From: Adiantum capillus-veneris
Lineage: Eukaryota; Streptophyta; Polypodiopsida; Polypodiales; Pteridaceae
Assembly (NCBI GenBank): GCA_014529385.2
Contig: CM043966.1
Coordinates: forward strand, 94,987,587-95,051,586
Reading direction: 5' to 3'
Length of the DNA: 64,000 bases
In this document: piece by piece, positions 10,117 through 21,032 of the stretch
How the letters are laid out: each line of letters begins with the position of its first letter
How positions within the stretch are numbered: the first letter of the stretch is position 1
Notes under the pieces: generated by a model
The model's database searches: none
Seen by the model: only the letters and a program-made list of their open reading frames with translations
What the model was told of the DNA's origin: nothing
Program-made: the position numbers and the translations under genes

Positions 10117-10998
10117 CTAAGTATTGAATCTCTTTAAGGAGAAATTTGTCTTCTTTTGATTTATAGAAAGCTTGTTCTCCCTCAAAGCTTGAAAAATTAC
10201 CTGGGGATGTTTCTTGTGTTCCTTCAAGGACTTGGAGTAGATGATGATATCATCAAAGAACACTCCAGTGAATTTGTGATAGGGTCTAAAAATTTTCTCC
10301 ATTAAACAATTGAAAGTGGCTGGAGCATTTGTCAAACCAAAAGGCATGACAAGATATTCATAAAGACCAAACGTTGTACGGAACGCGATCTTTACAATGT
10401 ATTCATTCACTATCCTTATTTGATAATAGCCACTTTTAAGGTCAATCCTAGTGAAGTAGGTAGAGTCTTGTAGCTTATCAAACAGATCTTTGACTCATGG
10501 TACGGGGAATCTTTTCTTAATAGTGATATGGTTTAGAGGTCGATATTCCACACACATGCGGTATGTACCATCTTTCTTTTGCACTGAAAGGACTAGAGAA
10601 CAAAAGGGAGAGGAGATAGGCCTCGAAATCCCTTTGTCTACCAATTCTTGTACTAGCCTCATGGTATCATCTTGTGGACCTTGGGAAACCCGATAAAGAG
10701 GCTTGTTATGTGGTGAGCTTTCTGGTAGGAGCTCAATTCTATGGTCATCATCCCCTTGTTTTGCAGGTAAGTGCATAGGGATATCATCAATAAAAACATC
10801 TTGGAATCCATTTAGAAAACTAGACAAGTCTAACTCTTCTTGATTCCTACCATTTTCATTTGATAAAACATTGGCGTCATTTAGAGTCTCTTTGACAAAA
10901 ATCATGTACGCAAAAACTAAGCTCTTCATTGAAGTATCAAAAGCATGTGAATTTACAAGTGGTATAGTACGATCGGACTCCCTATCACCTACATACAT
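10117..10998 (-). pseudogene. Element 1 reverse transcriptase, two frames
   Basis: The N-terminal half (10998-10495) contains SSPFCSLVLSVQKKDGTYRM and ends at KKRFPVP. The C-terminal half (10410-10117) contains FGLYEYLVMPFGLTNAPATF and the catalytic VFFDDIIIYS box. A stop or frameshift near 10490 separates them, so no complete enzyme is encoded. Confidence 0.85.
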
Positions 10999-11031
10999 TC
11001 TCTTTTCCCTGTAGGTGAAGTAGATTCTCCC

Positions 11032-11304
11032 TTAAGGGAACTTCATGTTGGCAGCCATGCGGTTGAACCATGGTGTCCCTAGGATAACATTCTCATGTTG
11101 GAGAGAAGAGATGAAAAAGTCTTCTTTGTCAACGTAGCTTTGGACATGAAGCCTCAAATTTTCAATCAAGGGAGTAACGGAGGCTTGTTGTCCCTTGAAA
11201 GCTCCATTGGTAGTTACAATATTTCCCATATCAAAAGCTTGAATGCCCAACTTAGTGGCAAACTCCGTTGATATGAAGTTATGAGTAGAGACAGGGTCAA
11301 ACAA
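11032..11304 (-). pseudogene. Element 1 aspartic protease domain
   Basis: A retropepsin-like segment with the flap-side helix region and the C-terminal ILGTPWF motif. The catalytic triplet is altered: the frame reads FDPVSTHNFIS where gypsy elements usually have D-S/T/L-G, so the glycine is lost and the enzyme is probably inactive. It cleaves the Gag-Pol polyprotein in intact relatives. Confidence 0.75.
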
Positions 11305-11324
11305 GATGAAGGCATCATGCTCCC

Positions 11325-12738
11325 TTACCTTTCCCCTAGCATAGGAGAGAGGTGATCCTTTTCAATGAGCATCCTCTTTTGGAGCTTCGATCGTTGAAGC
11401 TCAAGGAGTCTCATTGCGGGCATTTCTTTTGGAGCAAGAATGATAGCCATGTCCTTTTTCCCTACACTTGAGCATTTGTGGTCCTTACAATCTTCTAGCT
11501 CTTCAAGAGAGAGTTTATTTTTACCTTTGTAAACTCCCTTCTCCTTGGACCGATTGTTGTTGTTTTTGTTGCCTTGGGAAGAGTTTTGGGCATTGTTCTT
11601 CCCCTTTGCATCATTTTTGTCTTTTCTTTCCATGGGCTTGGTATTCCTTCTAGCCCCTTATTGGAAATTGATACGTGAAGCAACTATAGTGTGGTGGATT
11701 ACTTTGGTGATAGAACCAAGAAATTGGGAGTTGACATATTCGGCCATTTCTTCAGGTAATCCTGTACAAAATTCTTTCTTTTGCTTGGCAAAGTCTATCT
11801 TTTGAAAGACGCTAGCCTTGAGATGTAAATCCCAAAATTTGTCCACATATTTGTGGATAGACTCATTGGAGAGCAACTTCAAACTCCACCACTGTGTAAG
11901 CAATTTGTCCTTTGCATCACTTGCAAGGAATTGCTTCATGATGGAAACTTGTAGATTTTTCCATGTCTTTGGGGCTTTGCCATTGCCAGGAAGGCTAGTT
12001 CACCATTGACAATCAAATTTTTGGAAGTGCATAGCTACATGGTGTAGCTTGGAGGACAAAGGCCGCATCAAATTGTTGGATGAAGGCAAATACTTTGTCG
12101 ATGGACCCAAAGGTGGCATCATAGGTGAGAAAAGCGATACTCTTTCCTCCTCTTTGAACTTTTTTAGCTTTTAGGACCTTTGCAATGCAGGGTAAGATTT
12201 GTGATGTCCCCTCCTCTTGTATTCTCTAGGAGAATAGCTCTTGCTTTCGTTGGAAGAGGAGGAAGGTGAAGAAGAAGGAGAAGAGGCTAGGGTGACCTCT
12301 TTCTTGCCTTTTTCTTCCTTTGTTTCCTCTCTTCCCTTCCAAAGTGACAAGGAGAAGGACTATGGGTTTATATTTTCCTCTTAGGAAGAGTTGGGGACCA
12401 TCGAGACTGCCGTCTTCGTGGAGCCACATCTTCAAAGGAACTTAGGGATTCGCTTCTTTCTCGTTCTTTGGATTCCTCCTCTCTTATGGGAGAGAGTCTT
12501 CTTTTGGGAGTCTCATCAAGAGGCCTCCTAAGCTCTCTCTCTCCTCTTGGAGAGGAAGGGAAATCCCATAAGCACGAAGTTGTTGAGTAACTTCAGCTTG
12601 TAAACTAGGGCTGCCCATAGCTTGCTGCAACCTAGTAACAAGATAATTAATGAACATGGGGTCATCATCATTAGCACCTTCATGTGAAAAATCAAATTTA
12701 TCAATGTTCATTCTACTCTCTTGGTTATCGTCAGCCAT
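11325..12738 (-). pseudogene. Element 1 gag, fragmented
   Basis: The start is the ATG at 12738 (MADDNQESRMNIDKFDF), close to the MADNSKESEINVDSFDF start of element 2. Pieces follow at 12484-12738, 12226-12435, 11658-11939 (FLASDAKDKLLTQWWSLKLL, the gag core) and 11325-11633 (KDHKCSSVGKKD, a decayed zinc-knuckle region). Several frameshifts separate them. Confidence 0.75.
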
Positions 12739-13131
12739 GCTAATCAAACTTATGTATAGATTACTTTGTGCTTTGGTACCCTCAAAAACCTTAGTCTCTA
12801 CTCTTCTTTACCTTTGAAAAGTAGTTCTCAAGCATCCACACCCGTGGTTTAGTGTCTGTTGAGTCCAAAGACTAGTGGAGAGGGTCTAACATTGATTAGT
12901 TGATTATGGTTCCTATTGAGCTTGCTTGTAGCTCAAAAATGGTTAAGCCAAAGGCAAGCCCTGAGAGACTCCATTATTAAGACTGTATCTGCCAATGGTG
13001 TACCTCGAACTAAGTCCTTCTCAACCAAGATAATAGATCCCTGTTCCACTTACCCCATTGCAATGAACAAGTCCACCCTTTCATGGAAAACTCAAGGACA
13101 TCTCTTCTTAAGTAAGAAAAGAGAAACCAAT

Positions 13132-13144
13132 AGCTCTGATACCA
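13132..13144 (-). other. Element 1 primer binding site, initiator-Met tRNA type
   Basis: On the minus strand TGGTATCAGAGCT begins one base after the 5' LTR. TGGTATCAGAGC is complementary to the 3' end of plant initiator-Met tRNA and is the commonest primer site in plant LTR elements. Confidence 0.85.
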
Positions 13145-13145
13145 A

Positions 13146-14703
13146 TGTAAATGGGAATGTCCTAAGAGCTTTGAGAATAGCAAAATTAAGAGAAATTTAA
13201 GTGAGCATTTTTTGAGACTACTTTGAGATCATAGAGTTTGAACTTAATTAGTGGTAGCAACATAACCATTATACTTAATTAACTTGGCATGAACAATACT
13301 TTTGCAAGAGAGATAATTAGATAACATGACAACAGTTGAGGACCGGATTTATGTGGTGCCGGTTTACCCTCCAATAGGCTTTTGTATTATACCATCAAGA
13401 GAGGCTTGGTACAATACAATTTTTGTGTTCCTTGTGACCTAGGTGATGCAATGAAGATGCCAAAGATTCATGCATCACAAGCATAACATAAACTTTGTAA
13501 AAACATTAACCATCCCCGACCTCAGTCTCAAGGCCTCAAATTCCTTCAAAGGTGGAGAGAGCTAGTGAGGAATGAGGGTAGGGAAGAGGAAGAAGAAACA
13601 TTCATAGGAGAGACAAATAGTTCCACATTTATCATCACTCTTCCTGCTTAGCATACATAATAGCATAGTATGAAGATGGAGAATATGACAAGCTTTAAGC
13701 ATTGAAGCATGGCTCTTGGTTGGATTTTCATTCCATAGCCAAGATTGTTAGTGTAGGCACTCAACTTCTCAGCAAGCTTGGAGAAGGAGATGGAGCTCTT
13801 TCACTTTACACATCACACAATGAGAGAGAGAGAGAGAGAGAGTGTGTGTGTGTGGAAGAGTATACCCCCCCAAGCTAGCCTCTATCTTCCTTGGTTGACC
13901 CAACTTGTAGCTCATGCTAGAATATGATTGGACCCCTGTAAGCCTAGCCAATCACATGCAAGGTGCATATCAAGCAAGAATCATAGCCTTGGGACAAGTG
14001 TCCCCCTTTCCCCTTTGAGAGAGAGAGGACTTGATTAATGCATACACAATTAATTAAATTAGCTAAATTATCATTGGACCCTTTGAGAAGCCAACCAATA
14101 CTCTTTAGGCACCTTATGAGGGCAGCATGTAGAGGAACTTGACATGTGTCCTTGTTGCTTCATTAGGCAAGGCTTGACTTGTGTGAGGGTGTGTTTGTTC
14201 TCTCTCTAGCTCCTACAATGAGGGTTCACCCCCCTTCAATAGGGATCTTGTTGACTTTTTTGGGACACCTTGTTCCCTTCAAGCTTGGGGAAGGTTCTCA
14301 CCTCAAGTTCATCCCTAGCACCTCAAGCGCGACAAGAACCTTAGTCAGCAGCATGACAAGCACGTCAAGCACCTTAGTCAGTAAGCACGACAATCACCTC
14401 AAGCTTGGGCCGGGTTTCCACCTAAGCAGAGCCCTAGCTTGCCTAAGGTCAAAGAACTTTTAACACTAACCTTTGGAGGTCTTTAATGAAGCTAGCCCTA
14501 AGGTCTTTAAGCTCCATTAGCTAGCATTGCTCTTTGACATACCATCTCTCATTTGGACCCCTTTAACTTTGGCCCCGTGTTGAGATAGATCCATAAGCAC
14601 ATGTCTATATTCTAACCCTTGTTCCTATTTATTCTCCCACATTGAATGATCAGTGTAATATGAGAAAATCATTTGGGTTGGTTAGATATTATATTTTATG
14701 ACA
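13146..14703 (-). repeat. Element 1 5' LTR
   Basis: A 1558-bp LTR bounded by TG and CA (plus-strand TGTAAATGGG to ATGACA) next to the primer site. It contains a (GA)n/(TG)n tract at about 13821-13852, at the position equivalent to the GA tract in the LTRs of element 2, so this microsatellite is an old feature of the LTR family. Confidence 0.85.
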
Positions 14704-14705
14704 TT

Positions 14706-15138
14706 CATCAAGTTGAAGTATGCATTGGTATCTGCGCCAATCTTAAAAGCACCGGTTTGAACAAAAAAAATTCATGTGCATGTGGATGCTTCGACGTATG
14801 CCATTGGATGCATATTATCGCAGCCTGGCAAGGATAATATAGATTTCCACTATGCCAGTAGGCAGCTCAACAACGCAGAAAAGAATTATACAACCACTGA
14901 AAGGGAGGGATTAGGTATGATTTATGCGGTAAAGAAAAAATTTTACTACTTACTTGCAAACAAACTCACATTTTTTCACTACATGCTTGCAAAAAAATTC
15001 ACATTTTTTGTGGATCACCAAGCATTATTATATTTTGTAAACAAACCATGCAACACGAGTCACATCATTAGATGGTTCATGGTGTTGTTAGAGTTTAAAG
15101 AAAGGGACAACTCATCAAACGACGGACCACCTTTCTAG
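14706..15138 (+). pseudogene. Element 6 RT tail and RNase H
   Basis: Begins with YALVSAPIL-like RT tail sequence and then reads HVHVDASTYAIGCILSQPGK and NYTTTEREGLGMIYAVKKK, typical of Ty3/gypsy RNase H. The segment YYLLANKLTFF is followed by HYMLAKKFTFF, an 11-residue (33-bp) direct duplication starting near 14953. It lies just before the conserved DHQALLYFVNKPC and probably disturbs the fold. Confidence 0.8.
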
Positions 15139-15399
15139 ATTACTGCGTGGCAAAAAGGCTATGGGGGTCATTGATGACCTTGCAAACGCATACCTATTCA
15201 ACATAGAGATGGTTCCAAGATGGACATAACCAATCATTTCTCTTTTGACGTATGACATGGACCTTGATGAGAAGTACAATGTGAAGGATGTTAGACAAGC
15301 ACAAAATTTTACTATGCTTGTTGGATGAATGTACTATATAGGGTCATATGGAATTTTATGATTGTGTATAGGACCTAAAGCATATGACAGCTATTTAGA

Positions 15400-16494
15400 G
15401 GAATCACATACACAAACGAGAGGGTTTTACTGTGGGAATCATAGAGCCTATGAGCGATTGAGAAGACTTGGAGTGTATTGGCCAGGAATAGCAGGAGATG
15501 TAGAAAACTACATCAAGAAGTGAAATATTTGTACGGCCAAACCACCTATGGATTATGCTACTTTATACCAAGTAACTATAGCACCAGATTGGAGTATTGC
15601 AATCCTTGAATATCTAACGAAACATGAACTCCCAGAAGATTGGTCGAGAGAAAGACAAAAATATTTAGAGATCGAGGATAATAAGTGTGTCTTGATTAGT
15701 GATCAATTATATCAACGAGGACCTGATGGTCAGCTAAGGCTATATGATCATGAGAATGAGTATAAACCCTTGTTAATGCAAGCCCATGGAGGTATTGCAG
15801 GCGGACATTTTTTGGCAAAAGAACAATCAAGATTGTCCTAATGGTAGGAATTTGGTGGCCAACATTAATTCGAGATGCAGAGGAATATATAAAACAGTGT
15901 GATGAGTGCCAGCACACTAGGGTGCCTGTGAAACAGCAGGATGAGATGCTCTTAAGGCCCATGATCAGTGCTAGAGCCTTTGCAAAATGGGGATTGGATT
16001 TTGTAGGTCCTATTTCTCCACCAGCATATCGCTCTCTCACACACACACACTATATCATTCTCGCTACGAATTATCTTACAAAGTGGGTATGGGCTAAAGC
16101 CACAATCAAAGCAGATGCAAGAATGAAGACACAATTTTTGTATGAGTATGTATTTGTACACTATGGCTTACCAATAGAAATTCTGAGTGATAGAGGAACG
16201 TACTTCGTGAATGATGTTATCGAGAATCTTCTAGATGAACTTATGATCATTCATCATAAGTCCATGCCCTACCACCCACAAGCTAATGGGCAAGCAGAAT
16301 CAACAAACAAAACATTGTGTACAGTCTTAACCAAATTGGTCAGTGACTCAAGAACAGATTGGGATCATATGCTGCATTTAGTATTATGGGCTTATCGCAT
16401 CGCATACAAAATGATACTTGGCACAACGCCATTTAACATGGTGTATGGATTGAATGCAATACTACCAATAGAGTTTCTAATACCAACATTATGA
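15400..16494 (+). pseudogene. Element 6 integrase
   Basis: The H2C2 zinc-binding region spans the 15548-15841 frame (HGGIAGGHFLAKEQ) and the next frame (CDECQHTRVPVKQQ). The core follows at 15841-16494 with catalytic residues in LDFVGPIS, LSDRGTYF and NGQAESTNKT (D, D, E). A frameshift at about 15840 and an extra TH run at 16035-16052, made by a (CA)n tract, mark decay. An apparent second copy of the zinc region just upstream (near 15420-15530, RLGVYWPGIAGDVENYIKK) suggests a local duplication. Confidence 0.85.
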
Positions 16495-16587
16495 GTGGCT
16501 AAGAAATTGAAGTGGACATATCACGAGTTATCGGAATGCCTAGACGCCTTAGAGAAGTTTGATGAGTTGTGACTCAATTTGTGGTAG

Positions 16588-16850
16588 CTTCCATCCTTGG
16601 GGGGTTCACTATGTGTAAAACTACCATATCGCGTGCGTTCAAGACATGTTTGTAAAACCCCTTATCTGTGAATTTTTTAAGGAATAAAATGTACCCTTTT
16701 CTTTTAAAATCTGTAAGTTTTTTTCAAATTTGAAAAATAATATCCCTTCTGTATATATATTTCTGTAAGTTTCAAGAACTTTAAATACCCTTCTGTTGAA
16801 CTCACGTGATAGGTTACATTTTTCTTAGGTGACCTACCCGGGCTTCCATC
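16588..16850. mobile_element. Short hAT-like inverted-repeat transposon, copy 1 (247 bp)
   Basis: Element 16596-16842 is flanked by the perfect 8-bp direct repeat CTTCCATC (16588-16595 and 16843-16850). Its ends are CTTGGGGGGTTCAC and, inverted, CCCGGGTAGGTCAC. The inverted similarity extends inward about 45 bp to TATCACGTGAGTTCAA. It has no coding capacity, so it is a MITE. An 8-bp target duplication suggests the hAT superfamily, although the terminal bases are not the usual CAGGG/TAGGG. Copy 2 is at 34355-34600. Confidence 0.85.
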
Positions 16851-17232
16851 TATGCCAAGAAAAGCCAACAAAAGGAGTTCTTCGAGAAGCACATGAAGGA
16901 CAAGGAGTTTAAAACAAGAGACTATGTCTTGGTGTATACTCTTAAACAACATGCCAAAACATTTGAAAAAGAGGGGAATGGGACCTTACATAATGCATGA
17001 TATATCCTCTAGTGGAGCAGTTAAACTCACTACATTAGATGGGGTTGAAATGCTCAATTGGATTAGTGGATGTCATCTGAAAAATTATCATTTGTCTCCA
17101 ACACTTGACATGTTGTTTCAGGTTAATTATGAAAAAGCTTATAGAGACAGGAACAATCATGGATCAAACAACAGATGCAACAAGAAGCAAAAGAGTGTAT
17201 TGCCAAATGCAAGCAATTCTTGCACACAGTAA
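16851..17232 (+). pseudogene. Element 6 integrase C-terminal tail
   Basis: The forward frame reads MGPYIMHDISSSGAVKLTTL and then ISGCHLKNYHLSP, the typical C-terminal end of Ty3/gypsy integrase where G-P-(F/Y)-like and strand motifs precede the stop. It continues the integrase that the short transposon interrupts. Confidence 0.7.
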
Positions 17233-17955
17233 ACCTGGTGGAGACCAATGAATCTCCTCTTCCACCACTACAAATGATTGAAGCCAATCAAGAAAGTGAC
17301 AACATTGCACAACGCATTGCGGATCTAATGCACAAAGATGCAGATCAAGAGAAGGATTGTGACCAGAAATGCTCAATTCCTTACATCAAAATTCAAGCTG
17401 CTTGAGAAGGTATTGAAATGTATGCCTTGTTGGATACATGTGCCAAAATGCATGTCATAAGTTTTGAGCTTTATCAAAAGATTTCTGCACTTGAAACAAT
17501 TCTAGAAAGTCAACAGTTGCAAGTTGCGTCAAGAGATCCCATCACCACATCATTTACTGTTTTTATTGCCCATCCAAATACAAGGTCAAGAATTTGTACA
17601 CAAACTTCATGTTATGCCACAGGGTAAATCTGCAACGCCTTGTATCCTCGCCATACCGTGGATGAAAACTCATAAAGTCTCCATAGACTTGGGAATAAAC
17701 AAAGTCGTCTTCAAGCATAATCAATTTATGGAACCCTTTCTCTCATATGACGAACATGTGTCCATGTGGAACCAACAATTTCCCAAGCCACAACACACTA
17801 TACAGGAACAACCTAAACATTCATGGAAGGAAAAGTATTACAATAAATCCACCGACATGCAGGGAATCAAGCAAGTGTGGCTGTGCGCTATAAATGTATC
17901 TAGAGTACAATTTAATCAAACCAGCAAATATCAAGTTTGGATTCCAAAATCTTGA
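17175..17955 (+). pseudogene. Protease-like region downstream of integrase
   Basis: Two overlapping frames (17175-17627 with a stop at 17403-17405, then 17524-17955) contain IKIQAA, a short gap, then MYALLDTCAKMHVISFELYQ and later LAIPWMKTHKVSIDLG. The first resembles a retropepsin active-site loop (ALLDTGA) with Gly changed to Cys; the second resembles the C-terminal I-L-G-x-P-W motif. The position after the integrase is unusual for gypsy; it may be the start of another element or an extra ORF. Confidence 0.5.
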
Positions 17956-18257
17956 ATTCAATTCAAGAATCTAAACCACCTACAATTGTGCCTCTCCTTT
18001 CAAAACCACCCAAAGTCAAACCACGGCACAACAATAAGGTCCCAACAATTCAACAGTTTTTTATTCCTAAACAAGTGTGGCCCCCGGTACACAAGTTCAA
18101 AGACACCTCATTGGGTCAAGTATGGATACAAAAAGCCAACAATCAAATTAATTCACCAACCCCACTACCAACCTCATACCGCCAAGCAAGTGGCATAGCA
18201 TCAACCACCTGTCATCACGAAAGGACACCGTTAATCAAGCGCCAATCACTATTTTAG
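17937..18257 (+). pseudogene. Unrecognised ORF after the protease-like region
   Basis: A 106-codon frame rich in Pro, Lys and Gln (PPKVKPRHNNKVPTIQQFF). It overlaps the end of the previous frame by 19 bases and probably belongs to the same relic. I do not recognise a domain. Confidence 0.3.
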
Positions 18258-18299
18258 GTTTGGCAACCCAAATCCTTGCCATTTGCACCAACTATAGGC

Positions 18300-19180
18300 A
18301 TCATTTCACTTTGTATCCAATCCAAATGTGTTTCCACATCAACCCCAAGACTAGCGATCAAACAACACGTGACATAATAACAACTTTTATTTGCCAAGAA
18401 GATCTGCCAGGTAATAGTTAATACAGGAAACCTTGACGACAAATTTCAATAAGCATATTGCTTATTCTCTTCTCTTGCACTCCATTAATTTTAATTCCAT
18501 TGACTGTGTATGCATGGTAGGGCCACATTACTCGGCCTTCATTAGCACGCTTTTTTTTGCCCATGCACCGTACATACCCTTGACGATGCCCTGTCATCCA
18601 AAAGGACTCCAACTAGGAGGGGGGAGCCATTCTCAGTGCGGATCCATGCCATATGATAATATTAGAGGGCAATGTTTGATAAATTTTGATTTGCAAATTT
18701 GTGTTTTATTGCGATATCTTGGGGAATTTGTGGCTTTATGCCCTCATAACTACAAGATTTGGGGACCAATTGATCATATATGAACCCCTAGGGACATGTA
18801 TATATTGTGTATAGAGTCAAACATATTTTATTTTGAGTGATTTTAGTCAAAATTGACCAAAAAAGTCGCCAAAAATAGCAAAACCAGGTCAATGATGACG
18901 TTTATGCATGAGCCTATACATATTTTGCAAGAAAAGTATGTTTTAAAGTAAATGATTATTTTTTGAAATTTTTTTGAGTTGGTTTGCTAATTTCTAGGTC
19001 AATTTTGGATTCATTTGCTCTATTTTAACTATTTTTTGGAAAAACAAAAAAAATAAAATCTGCAATCCGGATCAAAATGCAATTGAAGAGACATGTAAAT
19101 AGAATGAAGAGAAGGATTCACAAAAAAAATATGTAGCTCATTAGAGAAAGTGCAAATTTGGACCTACAAAAATATTTTTA
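18300..19180. other. AT-rich spacer, no feature recognised
   Basis: AT-rich sequence with short runs of A and T. Open frames at 18254-18783 on both strands show no domain. The region resembles decayed LTR or satellite-like sequence but has no partner in the window. Confidence 0.4.
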
Positions 19181-19560
19181 TTGCATTTTACACGATTAAA
19201 CATAGCATTTTAAAGTCAAAATGATTATCAACCGGAATGAATATAATCTTGCACAATTTTTTGAAGTCTTTAAGTCAGGGTATGGTTTTTTTGAACTAGT
19301 GTGAGAGTGCAACGTACAAAATATAAACTCATGTCTTGTGGTTTCTAGACAATATGACAAAATGTTTTAGGTTTTTAACTTGTATTATTTGATTTGGATG
19401 AAGTTCTTAAAAGTTACTTTTTTTTTATTACTTTACACGAGTAAACATAACATTTGAAAGTGAAAATAGTTTCCAATGTGTATCAACATAATTGTGCACA
19501 TTTTTTAAAGTCTTCAAGTCACGGTTATGGTTTGTTTGACTAGTGTGAGAGTGTCAGTGA
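19181..19560. repeat. Diverged tandem repeat, period about 247 bp
   Basis: The stretch around TTTACACGATTAAACATA (19186) recurs near 19433 as TTTACACGAGTAAACATA. Both are followed by the same order of phrases (AAAGTCAAAATGATT / AAAGTGAAAATAGTT, then TTTGAAGTCTTTAAGTCA / TTTAAAGTCTTCAAGTCA, then ACTAGTGTGAGAGTG). The two units are clearly related but heavily mutated. Confidence 0.65.
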
Positions 19561-19728
19561 AGTGTGCACCCATGAAATTGTATTTGATATTTTGTTTTTT
19601 ATTGTCCAGTACAAAAATGATGCCAGATCAAAAGAAAATTATTATGCATGCCATTCAAAAAGAATGTATTTCGGCAATATCATCACCTGTAGATGGCCGC
19701 ATATACAACAGATTATTGAAAGTGACGT

Positions 19729-20990
19729 TGTGAGCGGGATGGAAACACACAGAACGCCTTTATAATGACCCGACACACACTCTTGGGATGATATACACAC
19801 ACACTATGGGGCACCACTCGGCTTACACAACCCACCTGGCGAGACAGGGAACACACCTATGGAGTGAGAGGAGAGAGACTACCCATTTACCCACTCCACA
19901 CAGAGAGACACACACACACACACACACCCAAAAAACTCAGCTCAAAAGAGGAGAATTTCTGATGTTTAGATACAATTGAGCTTGGGCCCACACCAAAGGG
20001 GCAAACAGCTCACACAATATGGGTAAATTATGCCAGATACAATCACAAATTGGAGGAGAAGCTTCGCTCATAAGAGAAACTTACACAGCCAAAAAAGCAA
20101 AAAAACAGTGAGGAATTTGGCAAAATGGAAAGTGCCATCACATCCAGAACGGCCCAAAACCCCATTCTACATTGCCAAAGTGCTCAAATCCGACCTCGGA
20201 TGAGCAGTTACGGCCAAAACAAACTCCAGAAACAACAAAAACACAGTTGCGGCTGTTCCTCCTCTTCTCTCCCCATTTTTTTTTATCTTCTCTCGGGTTT
20301 TTAAGTTCCCACACTTAGCTTTATTACTTGGGCACCCTTGGCCTTTTAGTTGACCTCAAACGGACCCCGAACATGCCAAAAACTGACCTCGTAGTGCATA
20401 GTTGTCACCCTGCTGCATCCATCCACACACTTGGCACTCAGCTTTTTCCAATAATGCATCCCGCAACCACGTGAAGTGGCCCCCAAAAATAGTCCTCATG
20501 ATGATCTTTCTGCATAATTATCACAAGAAAAACCCACGTTGTGTCCATACTTCTCCACGTGCAAGTATTGACCCCATTCGGCCTCCTGACGTCAATAGAT
20601 TCCATCTGACGCACCTGCTTACCTCATGTCGTTGGCCCGTGGATAGCTTCCTTGAGAATTTTTACGCGCTACCAACTCCTCATTATTATAGAAAAAACAC
20701 ACTGATACTGGTGATAGTGAAAATCGATGCACTATTTACATGTTGTCCTACCTGTACACATGTGGGCCCCACGTAACCACCTAGCTATGGAAAATGGGCA
20801 ATCCTTTATTTGATGCTCCATGCATGGGTATGTACATATGTGCAATCCCTTGCTCCAAAAAACTCCTGACATAATTTGCCCATCCCCTAGCCTGCTAGAT
20901 CATTCATGATCAGTAGCAGCAAAAAGAGATATGAGACTCGCCGCGTCACAGGTCTCCTCGTCCCTCACAGACATTACTTGTTCTGCATAT
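19729..20990 (-). repeat. Element 3 3' LTR (inner boundary approximate)
   Basis: Starts (plus strand) at TGTGAGCGGGATGG, identical to the 5' LTR start at 27256. The first 440 bp matches 27256-27700 with few differences. The remainder to about 20990 has no match in the window, so the inner boundary is set only by the end of the integrase frame and is uncertain. Confidence 0.65.
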
Positions 20991-21032
20991 AGCTCATCTT
21001 TTTCCACCATCATTAACCTAGCATGATATGAT

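Larger units (their letters stand above)
7897..14703 (-). mobile_element. Element 1: Ty3/gypsy chromovirus, 3' LTR truncated
   Basis: A minus-strand LTR retrotransposon with PBS, gag, protease, RT, RNase H and integrase in the order of Ty3/gypsy. The 5' LTR (13146-14703) is complete; the 3' LTR keeps only about 270 bp (7897-8167) and stops about 125 bp from the CACTA end. Its proteins and LTR resemble element 2. All genes carry frameshifts, so it is dead. The 5' LTR abuts the RT-RNase H relic of element 6, which suggests insertion into that older element. Confidence 0.85.
14704..18300 (+). mobile_element. Element 6: Ty3/gypsy relic, plus strand
   Basis: A relic in the order RT tail, RNase H, integrase, integrase C-terminal tail, then a protease-like stretch. 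No LTR, PBS or N-terminal pol was found. Its left side abuts the element 1 LTR. A 247-bp inverted-repeat transposon (16596-16842) interrupts the region after the integrase core. Confidence 0.75.

Noticed and set aside
18433-18783. 116-codon plus-strand ORF as a gene
   Set aside because: No domain, no codon pattern distinct from its surroundings, and a competing minus-strand frame; probably chance.
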